64,000 nucleotides of DNA, from the NCBI RefSeq assembly GCF_937425535.1, contig NZ_OW485601.1, positions 3,827,501 to 3,891,500 of the forward strand, read 5' to 3'. Shown here one piece after another: positions 17,911 to 28,947 of this stretch (position 1 is its first letter; every line of letters starts with the position of its first letter). A program made the position numbers and the translations under genes. The DNA comes from Rhodovastum atsumiense. GTDB taxonomy: Bacteria; Pseudomonadota; Alphaproteobacteria; Acetobacterales; Acetobacteraceae. The notes beneath the pieces were generated by a model. That model had not been told where the DNA came from, ran no database searches, and saw nothing but the letters and a program-made list of their open reading frames with translations.

Positions 17911-18441
17911 ATGGAACAGTGCGCGGTGAAACCACAGGCGTGGGTGCCGGATGTCGCCAGATTTCACAACCGCCACGTCCGGATGGAATTCACCGGCGAT
18001 TCCGCATACTGCCAGTATCACCTGATCGAGTTCGTGGCTGAGCACCTGATCGACCTGTCCCAGGCGTTCAATGGCGACCTGCAGCAGATGGTCATTCTCG
18101 CTGTCGTCGGGCAGGTTCATCTCAGCGAGCATCTGCGTGGCGATGGCGGTCCGATCTGCCCCACGGCCTCGATCGCTTCGTCGCGCATTGCCGACATCAC
18201 GCGGATTCCGCGCCAGACCGTTCGCCGCAAGCTGGAGCTCATGCGCGGGCGAGGCTGGGTCGAGCAAGGGCCGGACCTGGGCTGGCGGTTGGCGTGCCGG
18301 GACGGCAAGCCTGTCGCGGCGACGGATCTGGCGGAGATCAGCCAACGTGGCATCGAGCGCGGCGTGCGTCTTGCCGCCGCTTTCAACCGACGTCCGGCCT
18401 GCCTCGCGCGGATGCAGGCACCACCTGGCTGGTGTGACTGA
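17911..18441 (+). CDS. Winged-helix-like putative transcription regulator
   Basis: About 176 aa from the ATG chosen at 17911; an alternative ATG at 17845 adds 22 residues. The middle looks like a DNA-binding domain: helices LQQMVILAVVGQVHLSEH, then SIASSRIADITRIPRQTVRRKLELM (helix-turn-helix with SRIADITRIPRQTVRRKL), followed by RGWVEQGPDLGWRLA, which reads as a wing. A C-terminal helix follows (ATDLAEISQRGIERGVRLAAAFN). It resembles MarR/IclR-like HTH proteins in layout but no named family was recognised. Neighbours do not point to a target. Confidence 0.65.
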   Translation: MEQCAVKPQAWVPDVARFHNRHVRMEFTGDSAYCQYHLIEFVAEHLIDLSQAFNGDLQQMVILAVVGQVHLSEHLRGDGGPICPTASIASSRIADITRIPRQTVRRKLELMRGRGWVEQGPDLGWRLACRDGKPVAATDLAEISQRGIERGVRLAAAFNRRPACLARMQAPPGWCD

Positions 18442-18466
18442 GGCGGCGATGGCGCCGCCGTCCTGA

Positions 18467-19588
18467 TCAGGGTGTAGCGGAGGGCGGTTCGGCTGGCGAT
18501 GCCGGCCCTGCCATCGCCAGCCAGCCATGCGTCAGCGACGCGACCACGGACAGCGCCGCCGCGCCGAGGAACATGCCGGAGAATCCCCAGGCGAACAGCC
18601 CGCCCAGCACTGCGAGGAACAGCAGGGGCGCCGGCACCGCCGGGCGCTGCACGACCAGCAGCGGGCGGATCAGTTCAACCGTGCCCGTCACCGCCACGAT
18701 GAACCATCCCGCCAGGAACACGATCTTTCCGACACCCGATCCCTCCCACAGCATCCATGCCAGCGAGAACAGCCAGACCGGCCATGGGCCGATCTGCAGC
18801 ACCCGCAGCACGAAACACAGGAAGCCGAGCACTGAGGCCAGTTCCAGCCCCGCCAGCCAGAAGCCGATCCCGGACAGAACGGCTTCCACCAGGGCGCAGC
18901 CGATCAGCCACCAGGCGACGGCAAGGATCGCTTCCCGCGTGACCGCCAGCGCCTCGCCCGCGGCCTGCCCGCCCACCACCGTGGCGAAGCGCCGCATCAT
19001 GTCCGGCACGCTGCGCCCCATGGCGAGAATCTGGCTGGCCAGCACGATGCCGAATACCACCTCGCCCAGCGCCGACAGCACGTCCGTCAGTTGCAGCAAG
19101 GCCAGGCGCGCGGCATCGAGCAGCACGCTCTGCAACTCTGCCCCCAATGCCGCGAGGTTGCGGACATCCTCCTGCCACAGACGGGCGAGGCGCGGTCCCA
19201 CCACGGGGATGTGCGGCACGAAGCCGGGGGGCGGGGGCAGGCCGTGCACGGCCACGTCGGAGGCCATCGCCCAGATGTCGCGGAACACCGTGCGCAACGT
19301 CAGGCTGAGATAGATCAGCGGCAGGGCCAGCAGCACGAAGTAACCCGCGCCGATCAGCGTCGCCACCATCTGGCGCCGCCATCCCAGGCGACGCTCCAGG
19401 TGGTCAGCGAGTGGCCAGGCCGCAATGGCCAGGATTGCCGCCCAGACCATCGAGGCGACGAACGGCGCCAGCGCCCGGAAGCAGAGCCCGATCAGCACGC
19501 CGGCGGTCAGCAGCGTCAGCGCCGCTTCCAGCAGGGTCCGGCGATCGGGCCTGCCTGCCATTTTGCCGAAAGAAGTGTCCGGGGCCAT
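18467..19588 (-). CDS. AI-2E-family (PerM/TqsA-like) membrane transporter
   Basis: A membrane protein of about 373 aa with eight hydrophobic segments. It fits the AI-2E transporter family: an N-terminal helix pair (LIGLCFRALAPFVASMVWAAILAIAAWPL), an extramembrane region after WAMASDVAVHGLPPPPGF, and the C-terminal block WPVWLFSLAWMLWEGSGVGK..RPLLVVQR..APLLFLAVLGGLFAWGFSGMFLGAA, typical of PerM. The start is uncertain: ATG at 19588 or at 19561; neither has a good ribosome site. The transported compound is unknown; family members have been linked to autoinducer-2 export or to Na+/H+ exchange. Confidence 0.85.
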   Translation of the reverse strand: MAPDTSFGKMAGRPDRRTLLEAALTLLTAGVLIGLCFRALAPFVASMVWAAILAIAAWPLADHLERRLGWRRQMVATLIGAGYFVLLALPLIYLSLTLRTVFRDIWAMASDVAVHGLPPPPGFVPHIPVVGPRLARLWQEDVRNLAALGAELQSVLLDAARLALLQLTDVLSALGEVVFGIVLASQILAMGRSVPDMMRRFATVVGGQAAGEALAVTREAILAVAWWLIGCALVEAVLSGIGFWLAGLELASVLGFLCFVLRVLQIGPWPVWLFSLAWMLWEGSGVGKIVFLAGWFIVAVTGTVELIRPLLVVQRPAVPAPLLFLAVLGGLFAWGFSGMFLGAAALSVVASLTHGWLAMAGPASPAEPPSATP

Positions 19589-19619
19589 GCAGCCAGGCCG
19601 GTGGTCGCCGCCTTGCGGG

Positions 19620-20198
19620 TTATGCCACCCGCAGCCGGCGGTGCTGGATCCGCCACACCACGGCGCCGAAGGCAACCAGGGCCAGCGCGCCCAGGGCCAG
19701 CACCATGACGGCCTGTTCAAGCCACGCCATCGCGGGAACGGCGAGGGCAAGGAAACCGCCGACGAGGCAGGCCCGCCATGTCCGCGCCAGCAACCCGGCC
19801 ACGAAGGTGCCGAGCGCGAGCAGCGTCAGCAGGCTCAGCCCATCCGCGTTGTCGTTCACGACGCCCCGCACCTCGGGCAGAAACAGCAGGTACATGGCGA
19901 TCAGGAACGCCGTCCAGTTGAGCGCCTGCAGCAGCACCAGGCCCACGCGCTCGCGGGGTGTGTCGAAGTTGTTCCAGCCGGCAACGATGCAGACCAGGCC
20001 GAAGACGGGGGCGAGCACGATCCAGTACCAGACGGCGGGGCGCCCCATGAAGCTGGTCCAGGAAGCGCCGATGACGCCCAGGACCAGCATCAGGATGAAC
20101 GGCAGGTCATGCGCCAGCCAGCGCAGGAAACGCGAGGTGGTCGCGGGAGCATCCGCCAGGGAATCGGGGCTGGTCGAAACATCGCTGCTGCCGCTCAT
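19620..20198 (-). CDS. Multi-spanning inner-membrane protein, paralogue of 14328-14870
   Basis: A 192-aa protein with a polar Ser/Asp-rich head (about 1-25) and about five membrane helices. It is a divergent copy of the protein at 14328-14870 (shared VLAPVFGLVCIVAGW, LLQALNWTAFLIAM, LALGTFVAGL). It ends in a basic tail (WRIQHRRLRVA). It lies upstream of the AI-2E permease gene on the same strand with a short gap, so the two may be co-transcribed. Function unknown. Confidence 0.8.
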   Translation of the reverse strand: MSGSSDVSTSPDSLADAPATTSRFLRWLAHDLPFILMLVLGVIGASWTSFMGRPAVWYWIVLAPVFGLVCIVAGWNNFDTPRERVGLVLLQALNWTAFLIAMYLLFLPEVRGVVNDNADGLSLLTLLALGTFVAGLLARTWRACLVGGFLALAVPAMAWLEQAVMVLALGALALVAFGAVVWRIQHRRLRVA

Positions 20199-20596
20199 GT
20201 GCGGTGCCTCCTGAAGTCGACGTGTTCCTGGTGGTGTTCAGTCGCTGCCACCGGTCTTGCGTGACGGGCCATGTCAGCAGGCGGCGGCAAAAGCGCACGG
20301 CAAAGATACCGATCCTCTACATCCGCCGGCGCGGGGGGGGCAACATTCTGCCTGCTCAAATTGAGCACCACCCGGCGCCGCTCAAGATCCGGTGAACCGC
20401 AGCCCCGCGCCGTTTGGGCATCGGGCGGCGAAAATGCTCAACCGTAGTTTAGATAACGGAAAGGAAACGCAAGCCGTGGCCCGGTGTTCAGTTGGCTGGA
20501 AACGATCAGACGAGGGTCGGGACCGGACCCGCCCTGCCGCGCCGGCACGGCCGGCGTCCGCGAAGCAGCGCAAGGCTCGTCGGGCCGGGGAAGCGA
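20199..20596. promoter_or_regulatory. Divergent noncoding region upstream of ftsH
   Basis: The 398 bases lack a convincing gene. They contain a perfect palindrome TGCTCAA-A-TTGAGCA at 20353-20367, a run of eight G at about 20333-20340, and a less GC-rich patch (20435-20475) that probably carries the ftsH promoter. Confidence 0.5.
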
Positions 20597-22516
<1,920 letters not shown>

Positions 22517-22521
22517 GGCAT

Positions 22522-22595
22522 GGGTTCCAAGGGCTTTGCCCTTGGCGGAGGTGCAGGAGGCGGAGCCTCCTGCCGGGGGCGGGGCAGCGCCCCGC
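22522..22595 (+). repeat. Three-hairpin palindromic element, copy B
   Basis: Begins six bases after the ftsH stop. It contains CCAAGGGC-TTT-GCCCTTGG, GGAGGC-GGA-GCCTCC and CGGGGC-AGC-GCCCCG in the same order and spacing as the copies at 3955-4029 and 60201-60271. Here it could double as the ftsH terminator. Confidence 0.8.
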
Positions 22596-22679
22596 GATCT
22601 TGCCGCCGCGGCGCCAAAGGCGCTTGACTGGTGCGGCCCGGACCCAAGCGGGGCGGGAGGCAGGATCAGGAGAGTCCAC

Positions 22680-23660
22680 GTGAAGTATGTGAAGCTCGGC
22701 CGCACCGGCCTGGATGTGTCGCGGCTGTGCCTTGGCTGCATGAGCTATGGCGAGCCGCAGCGGGGCAACCACGCCTGGACCTTGCCGGAGGCGGAGAGTC
22801 GTCCGTTCATCCGCAAGGCGCTGGAGCTGGGAATCAATTTCTTCGACACCGCCAACGTCTATTCCGACGGGTCGAGCGAGGAGATCGTCGGCCGGGCGCT
22901 GCGGGAGTTCGCCAGCCGCGACGAGGTGGTGATCGCGACCAAGGTGCATGGCCGGATGCGTCCCGGCCCCAACGGGGCGGGGCTGTCGCGCAAGGCGATC
23001 CTCGCGGAGATCGATGCCAGCCTGAAGCGGCTCGGCACTGATTATGTCGATCTCTACCAGATCCATCGCTGGGATGGGGCGACGCCGATCGAGGAGACGC
23101 TGGAGGCGCTGAACGACGTGGTGCGGGCCGGCAAGGCCCGCTACATCGGTGCGTCATCGATGTATGCGTGGCAGTTCGCCAGGGCGCTGACGTTGTCGGA
23201 ACGCCATGGCTGGGCCCGGTTCGTGACCATGCAGAACTATGTCAACCTGCTCTATCGCGAGGAGGAGCGGGAGATGCTGCCGCTGTGCCGGGCCGAAGGC
23301 ATCGGTGTCATTCCGTGGAGCCCGCTGGCACGGGGTCGGCTGACGCGCGACTGGGACGAGGCCACCGCGCGGTCCGAGACCGACGAGTTCGGCAAGACGC
23401 TGTACCGTGCGGCCGTGGAGGCGGATCGCAAGGTGGTCGAGGCGGTGGCCTCGGTTGCGGCCGCGCGCGGCCTGCCGAGGGCGCAGGTGGCGCTGGCCTG
23501 GGTACTGCAGAAGCCGGGCGTGTCGGCGCCGATCGTCGGGGCGACGAAGATGCATCATCTGACCGATGCGGTGGCGGCGCTGGAGGTGACGCTGAGCGCT
23601 GAGGAGACCGTCGCGCTGGAAGCTTCGTACGTTCCGCATCCGGTGCTCGGTTTCTCCTGA
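22680..23660 (+). CDS. Aldo/keto reductase (YajO/AKR11-like)
   Basis: A 326-aa NADP-dependent oxidoreductase of the AKR superfamily. Starts at GTG 22680 (VKYVKLGRTGLDVSRLCLGC), seven bases after the ribosome site CAGGAGAG; no ATG fits the conserved N-terminus. Catalytic residues: Asp and Tyr in FFDTANVYSDGSSE, Lys in IATKVHG, His in YQIHRWDGATP. The cofactor motif PIVGATKMHHL lies near the end. LGCMSYGEPQRGNHAW is typical of the YajO/general stress protein 69-like branch. Probably its own transcript. Substrate unknown. Confidence 0.93.
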   Translation: MKYVKLGRTGLDVSRLCLGCMSYGEPQRGNHAWTLPEAESRPFIRKALELGINFFDTANVYSDGSSEEIVGRALREFASRDEVVIATKVHGRMRPGPNGAGLSRKAILAEIDASLKRLGTDYVDLYQIHRWDGATPIEETLEALNDVVRAGKARYIGASSMYAWQFARALTLSERHGWARFVTMQNYVNLLYREEEREMLPLCRAEGIGVIPWSPLARGRLTRDWDEATARSETDEFGKTLYRAAVEADRKVVEAVASVAAARGLPRAQVALAWVLQKPGVSAPIVGATKMHHLTDAVAALEVTLSAEETVALEASYVPHPVLGFS

Positions 23661-23982
23661 AGGCTGTGGCGGGCACGGGCAGGTCGCCCCGTGTCCGCCG
23701 CGACCGAAGGTTGGGTGATGGTGATGTGGGATGAATGGAGCAAGGAAAGAAAATTGCTCTATCGTATTATAATGAAATTATAAAGATAAGCTAAAAGAAA
23801 ATATTCCACTCTTATCTTTTCAAACATATCTAAATTTAGACTCCAATAACGATACTGTTAAAACGCCAAGAATGACTCCCATAACGAGCGCATGACATAC
23901 TGAATTACCGGTCGCAGCCGTATTGGTTGACGAATTTCCGGTAACTTCGCTCGGGCTGGATTGGGCTGGGGGGAATGCAGTC
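23661..23982. promoter_or_regulatory. AT-rich island upstream of glgX with a 9-bp hairpin
   Basis: The 322 bases contain no convincing gene. From about 23740 to 23880 the sequence is strongly AT-rich, unlike its surroundings. It holds TATAAT-like strings (23768-23780) and the inverted repeat AAAGATAAG (23782-23790)/CTTATCTTT (23811-23819). This is the likely promoter region of the glgX-epimerase cluster. The composition may also mark foreign DNA. Confidence 0.5.
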
Positions 23983-26112
23983 ATGAACAAGGTTGGCCGC
24001 GTCCAGGAGGCGTATGCCACCTCCGTAGGACGCCCGCATCCGCTTGGCCCGTCGGTGCAGACCGATGGCGTCAATTTCTCGGTCTTTTCGCGCAATGCGA
24101 CCGGCGTCGAGCTGCTGCTCTTCGACGGCGAAACCGCGCCGCAGCCAAGCCAGGTCGTGACCCTCGATCCCAACGCCAACCGCACCTTCGGGTTCTGGCA
24201 TGTCTTCATCGAGGGCCTGCGGCCCGGCGCACATTACGGATATCGCGTCGACGGGCCGATGGATTTCGCCAATGGCCACCGTTTCGACCGCGCCAAGCTT
24301 GCCATCGATCCCTACGCGCGCGGCCAGTCGCTCGCGCTGTGGGATCGTGTCGCCGCCTGCGAGCCGGGCGACAACGTGGCGCGATCGATGCGTAGTGTCG
24401 TCATCGATTGGGATGACTATGACTGGGAGGGCGATGCGCCGCTTGGCCTGCCGATGCAGGACCTGATCATCTACGAGGCGCATGTCGGCGGCATGACTCG
24501 CTCCCCCAGCGCGGGCGTGGCCGATCCCGGCACCTATCGCGGGCTGATCGAGAAGATTCCGCACCTGCAGGCGCTCGGCGTGACCGCGATCGAGCTGCTG
24601 CCGGTGTTCGAGTTCGATTCCACCGCGGTGCTGCGAGAGACGCCGGACGGGACGAAGCTGCGCAATTACTGGGGCTACAGCACGATCGGCTTCTTCGCCC
24701 CGGCCAGCACCTATTGCCAGACGCCGGGGCAGGCGACGCACCTGACCGAATTCCGCGACATGGTGAAGGCGCTGCACCGGGCCGGCATCGAGGTGATCCT
24801 CGACGTGGTGTTCAACCACACCGACGAGGGCAACCACATGGGCCCGGCCATGTGCTTCAAGCTGCTCGACAACTCGGTCTATTACCACCTCGTGCCGCAG
24901 GACCGGCAATACTACATGGATTACTCGGGGTGCGGCAACACGCTGAACTGCAACCATCCTGTCGTTGCCAAGATGATCGTCGAATGCCTCGAGTTCTGGG
25001 TGCGGGAGATGCATATCGACGGCTTCCGCTTCGACGAGGGCACGATCCTGACCCGCGACGAGGCCGGGGTGCCGGTGATGCACCCGCCGGTGGTCTGGGC
25101 GATCGAGCTGAGCGAGACGCTGGCCAATACCAAGATCATCGCCGAGGCGTGGGATGCCGGCGGCGCCTACCAGGTCGGCTATTTCCCCGGCTATCGCTGG
25201 GCGGAATGGAACGGCCGCTTCCGCGACGTGGTGCGCCGCTTCGTCGCCGGCGAGCCCGGACTGGTCGGGCAGCTCGCCGACCGGGTCTGCGGCAGCGCCT
25301 CGATCTACCAGGCCAGCGGCCACATGCCGATCAACAGCATCAACTTCGTCACCTGCCATGACGGGTTCACGCTGAACGACCTGGTCAGCTACAACGGCAA
25401 GCACAACCAGGCGAACGGCGAAAACAACGCCGACGGCGCCGACGACAACAATAGCTGGAACTGCGGCGTGGAAGGGCCGGGCGATGCGGCGACGGAGCGT
25501 TTCCGCTCGCAGCAGGTGAAGAACTTCGCCATCCTGCTGCTGCTGGCGCAGGGCGTGCCCATGATCAGCGGCGGCGACGAGATCCGCCGCAGCCAGGGCG
25601 GCAACAACAACGCCTATTGCCAGGACAACGCCATCGGCTGGACCGACTGGACCGGCACCGCACGTCACGCCGACGTGCTGCGCTTTTTCCGCCATGCCAT
25701 CGCGCTGCGCCGCTATCACCCGATGCTGCGGCGGGCGCGCTTCTTCACCGGCGAGCGCAACCCGCGCGGCCTGCCCGACATCTCCTGGCACGGCACCCGG
25801 CTGGGCCAGCCGAACTGGGACGATCCCGCCTCCCGCGTGCTCGCCGCGACCTTCGGCGGCGCCGCCGACGAGCGCGACCTGCACGTGATGATGAACATGT
25901 CCGACCACGTGATCGCCTTCGAGCTGCCGCACATCGAGGGCCATGCGTGGGGCCGCGTCGCCGATACCTCGCTGTCCCCGCCGGACGACATCGTGGGCGA
26001 AGGGAAGGCGGTGCCGATCGGCGGTAACGAATACCTGGTGAACGGCCACAGCATCGTGCTGCTGGCAAGCCTGCGCGCCACGACGGGTGGCTCCGCGCCG
26101 CTCAGGCCCTGA
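23983..26112 (+). CDS. glgX: Glycogen debranching enzyme / isoamylase-type GH13
   Basis: A 709-aa GH13 enzyme that cleaves alpha-1,6 branches of glycogen or limit dextrins in the cytoplasm. An N-terminal CBM48 module (about 15-130: [27 protein letters not shown]) precedes the catalytic barrel. Conserved regions: [15 protein letters not shown] (I), [11 protein letters not shown] with the nucleophile Asp (II), IAEAWDAGG with the acid Glu (III) and [18 protein letters not shown] (IV). ATG 23983 places the start just ahead of CBM48. First gene of a plus-strand cluster with the epimerase/STAS fusion 66 bases downstream. No glycogen synthase or branching enzyme is nearby. Confidence 0.93.
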   Translation: MNKVGRVQEAYATSVGRPHPLGPSVQTDGVNFSVFSRNATGVELLLFDGETAPQPSQVVTLDPNANRTFGFWHVFIEGLRPGAHYGYRVDGPMDFANGHRFDRAKLAIDPYARGQSLALWDRVAACEPGDNVARSMRSVVIDWDDYDWEGDAPLGLPMQDLIIYEAHVGGMTRSPSAGVADPGTYRGLIEKIPHLQALGVTAIELLPVFEFDSTAVLRETPDGTKLRNYWGYSTIGFFAPASTYCQTPGQATHLTEFRDMVKALHRAGIEVILDVVFNHTDEGNHMGPAMCFKLLDNSVYYHLVPQDRQYYMDYSGCGNTLNCNHPVVAKMIVECLEFWVREMHIDGFRFDEGTILTRDEAGVPVMHPPVVWAIELSETLANTKIIAEAWDAGGAYQVGYFPGYRWAEWNGRFRDVVRRFVAGEPGLVGQLADRVCGSASIYQASGHMPINSINFVTCHDGFTLNDLVSYNGKHNQANGENNADGADDNNSWNCGVEGPGDAATERFRSQQVKNFAILLLLAQGVPMISGGDEIRRSQGGNNNAYCQDNAIGWTDWTGTARHADVLRFFRHAIALRRYHPMLRRARFFTGERNPRGLPDISWHGTRLGQPNWDDPASRVLAATFGGAADERDLHVMMNMSDHVIAFELPHIEGHAWGRVADTSLSPPDDIVGEGKAVPIGGNEYLVNGHSIVLLASLRATTGGSAPLRP

Positions 26113-26178
26113 GCCGCGCTCCGCGCCAGGCAACACGTCGCACGCCTGCACAACAACATCCGATGGGAAATCCGACCC

Positions 26179-28314
26179 ATGGTGGATATCGCGTTCTCGT
26201 TCTCCGACATGATCGCGGGCTACTGTACCGGCTTCGACCGGGCGGCGGACAGCTTCGGCATCCGCACCTCCGACGGGCGGGAGTTCACCGCCCGCCTGAC
26301 GCAGACCACCTTCGCCGAGCTGGTCCGCAATCTCGGCGAGGCCTATGTCGACTGCACCGGCCAGATGCGCGAGATGCTGGTGCCGGACCGCTTCCTCTTC
26401 ACCTACGGCGTCTTCTATCCCGAGCCGGGCAAGCCGTTCGAGGCGAAGACGCTGGTCTTCGCCGGCCGCACCGGGACGGAGTTCGTGTTCGAGCAGCAGA
26501 ACTGGTGGATCAGGCAGATCCGCCAGTTGGCGCAGTTCTTCCTGCGCGCGCAGTTCGGTGGCGCCGACGGCACCATCGACATCAACTACCACAACTATCG
26601 CACCACCCTCACCGCCGATGGCACCCGTACCAACACCTTCCGCCAGGAATGCGACACCATCTCGCGCCTGGTCTACGGTTTCGCCAGCGCCTTCATGCTC
26701 ACCGGCGAGGACAGGTTCCTCGAGGCCGCCGAGGTCGGGACCGCCTATCTGCGCGACCATTTCCGTGCCTCCGACCCGACCTCCGGCACCAGCTACTGGT
26801 ACCACGCCATCGACGTGAACGGCGCGCGGGTGCGCAAGGTGCTGGCCTCGGAATTCGGGGACGATTTCGACGCCATCCCCGCCTATGAGCAGATCTACGC
26901 GCTCGCCGGGCCGGTGCAGACCTTCCGTGCCACCGGCGACAGCCGCATCCTCGCCGACGCGCATGCGACGATGACGCTGTTCGACCGTTATTTCCACGAT
27001 CCCGAGCAAGGCGGCTACTGGTCGCATATCGATCCGGTCACCTTCAACGGCCAGTCGGAGACGCTCGGGCGCAACCGGGCGCGCAAGAACTGGAACTCGG
27101 TCGGCGACCATGCCCCGGCCTATCTGATCAATCTGTGGCTTGGCACCGGCGGCGAACGCGAGCGGCAGATGCTGGAGGACTGCGCCGACCTGATCACCAC
27201 GCATTTTCCCGATTACGAGCATTCGGCCTTCGTCAACGAGAAGTTCCACGGCGACTGGAGCCACGATCAGAGCTGGGGCTGGCAGCAGAACCGCGCCGTG
27301 GTTGGCCACAACCTCAAGATCGCCTGGAACCTCATGCGCATCGCCAGCATGAAGCCGGACAAGGGCTATGTCGCGCTGGCCGAGAGGATCGCCGAGCTCA
27401 TGCCCGCGCACGGCATGGACAAGCAGCGTATGGGTTGGTACGACGTGGTGGAACGCGTGCTGGCACCGGGCGAGACCGAGCACCGCTTCGCCTGGCATGA
27501 CCGCAAGGCGTGGTGGCAGCAGGAACAGGGCATCCTGGCCTACATGATCCTGTCCGGCGTCCGCAAGGATCCGCAGTACCTGAAATACGCCCGCGAATCA
27601 GCGGCCTTCTACAACGCCTGGTTCCTCGACCATGATGCCGGCGGCGTCTACTTCAACGTGCTGGCCAACGGCCTGCCCTACATGATGGGCACCGAGCGGA
27701 TGAAGGGTAGCCACTCCATGAGCGGCTATCATTCCTTCGAGCTGTGCTACCTCGCCGCGGTCTATGGCAACCTGCTGATGACCCGCCAGCCGCTCGACCT
27801 GTATTTCAGGCCGTTCCCGAAATCCTACGGCGACGGCGTGCTGCGGGTCGCCCCGGACATCCTGCCCGCCGGCTCGGTGCGGATCGAGAGCGTGAGCATC
27901 GACGGCCTGTCCTATGACAAGTTCGATGCCGAGGCCCTGACGGTGACGCTGCCGGACACCACCGACCGGGTGAAGGTGCATGTGCGCCTGGTGCCGACCA
28001 GCGGCGTCGAGCATTTCACCATCACGTCCGAAGCCGAGGGCAGGTCCGTCACCCTGACCCTGTGCGGCCAGCTCGACGAGCGTGGCATGCCGGCGTTCCG
28101 GGCCGAGATGGCGCGGCTGCTGGCCGCGGCGCCGACCCGCGTCGTGTTCGATGTCGGCAGCCTGACCCTGATCAGCGCCGGCGCGGTGCGCGAGCTGGCG
28201 ATGGTGCGCGAAAAGCTCGACCTGGACGAGGACCTGCGCGTGGCCGGTGCGAGCCCGGCGGTGCGCGAGCAGCTCGACCTCGTCGGCTTCGGCGACGGTG
28301 TGACCTTCATCTGA
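26179..28314 (+). CDS. AGE-family sugar epimerase fused to a STAS domain
   Basis: A 711-aa two-part protein. Residues about 100-530 form the (alpha/alpha)6 barrel of N-acylglucosamine 2-epimerase/cellobiose 2-epimerase type: SRLVYGFASAFMLTGEDRFLEAA, GGYWSHIDPVTFNG, KNWNSVGDHAPAYLINLW, SHDQSWGWQQNRAVVGHNLKIAWNL (conserved His pair) and WWQQEQGILAYMILSG. The last roughly 95 residues (about 615-711) are a STAS domain: VTLTLCGQLDERGMPAFRAEM and RVVFDVGSLTLISAGAVREL, with Ser-Ala-Gly where anti-anti-sigma proteins carry the phosphorylatable Ser. A beta-rich linker joins the two. The reaction is probably isomerisation of a mono- or oligosaccharide; the STAS part suggests partner-protein regulation. 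Confidence 0.85.
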   Translation: MVDIAFSFSDMIAGYCTGFDRAADSFGIRTSDGREFTARLTQTTFAELVRNLGEAYVDCTGQMREMLVPDRFLFTYGVFYPEPGKPFEAKTLVFAGRTGTEFVFEQQNWWIRQIRQLAQFFLRAQFGGADGTIDINYHNYRTTLTADGTRTNTFRQECDTISRLVYGFASAFMLTGEDRFLEAAEVGTAYLRDHFRASDPTSGTSYWYHAIDVNGARVRKVLASEFGDDFDAIPAYEQIYALAGPVQTFRATGDSRILADAHATMTLFDRYFHDPEQGGYWSHIDPVTFNGQSETLGRNRARKNWNSVGDHAPAYLINLWLGTGGERERQMLEDCADLITTHFPDYEHSAFVNEKFHGDWSHDQSWGWQQNRAVVGHNLKIAWNLMRIASMKPDKGYVALAERIAELMPAHGMDKQRMGWYDVVERVLAPGETEHRFAWHDRKAWWQQEQGILAYMILSGVRKDPQYLKYARESAAFYNAWFLDHDAGGVYFNVLANGLPYMMGTERMKGSHSMSGYHSFELCYLAAVYGNLLMTRQPLDLYFRPFPKSYGDGVLRVAPDILPAGSVRIESVSIDGLSYDKFDAEALTVTLPDTTDRVKVHVRLVPTSGVEHFTITSEAEGRSVTLTLCGQLDERGMPAFRAEMARLLAAAPTRVVFDVGSLTLISAGAVRELAMVREKLDLDEDLRVAGASPAVREQLDLVGFGDGVTFI

Positions 28315-28353
28315 TCCGCGCGATCATCGCGCCCTGCCAAGGAAGTCCTTCCC

Positions 28354-28947
28354 ATGCCACAGCAGAACCTGTCGCAACGCAGGAACCATTACGCCGAGCT
28401 GGCCGCGGATTATTCGCGGCCGGGCGGCGTTCCCGAGGAAGTCCGCGCCCGGCTGATCCGGCTTGCCGAGGAGCTGGTCCGTCGCAAGGAAGCGGAGCTG
28501 CCTGAGATCGGCCCCGACTACACCGCCGCCCGGATCGAGGCTGAAAACCGCGAATGGTGGCCGACGCATTGCGAGGCGTTGCGCCAGCGCCGTGGCGATA
28601 TCCTGACCGGCGAGTACCGCGAGGACCTGGTCTATTTCTGCCAGGACGGGCCGTATTTCGGCACCACCGCGCAGCGGGAGCGGGAGAAGCACTGGTGGGC
28701 GCTGATCGCCCAGCCCGGTGTCACCATGACCTGGCCGATCGTGCTGTTCTGGAGCGAGTTCGTCCATTTCGAATGGGCGGCGCTGGACGACGCGACGCAC
28801 GAGACGGTGGCCAAGGGCAGCGTCTGCTGGGTGCGGCGCGGGCACCGCGGCGGCTGTTACTTCAAGAGCGAGCAGTTGACCTTCTATCGCGACGTCACCG
28901 CGCCGGCGCATCTGCTGGCCCTGGTGGAGAAAGGGGGAGGCGCATGA
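28354..28947 (+). CDS. NTF2/SnoaL-like protein of unknown function
   Basis: A 197-aa soluble protein. An N-terminal helical part (SQRRNHYAELAADYSRPGGVPEEVRARLIRLAEELV read in pieces) is followed by about 120 residues with the helix-then-sheet pattern of NTF2/SnoaL folds: YREDLVYFCQDGPYFG, HWWALIAQPGVTMTWPIVLFW, FVHFEWAALDDATHETVAKGS and a final strand ending LTFYRDVTAP. No catalytic residues can be named. It is 40 bases after the epimerase/STAS gene and overlaps the DJ-1 gene by four bases (ATGA), so the three are surely co-expressed. Fold assignment is by pattern only. Confidence 0.72.
   Translation: MPQQNLSQRRNHYAELAADYSRPGGVPEEVRARLIRLAEELVRRKEAELPEIGPDYTAARIEAENREWWPTHCEALRQRRGDILTGEYREDLVYFCQDGPYFGTTAQREREKHWWALIAQPGVTMTWPIVLFWSEFVHFEWAALDDATHETVAKGSVCWVRRGHRGGCYFKSEQLTFYRDVTAPAHLLALVEKGGGA

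Noticed and set aside
23905-27498. 1197-codon open reading on the minus strand opposite glgX and the epimerase gene
   Set aside because: It mirrors the codon structure of two clear plus-strand genes, has low-complexity composition (His, Gly, Asp, Val) and no family features; it results from high GC at third positions.
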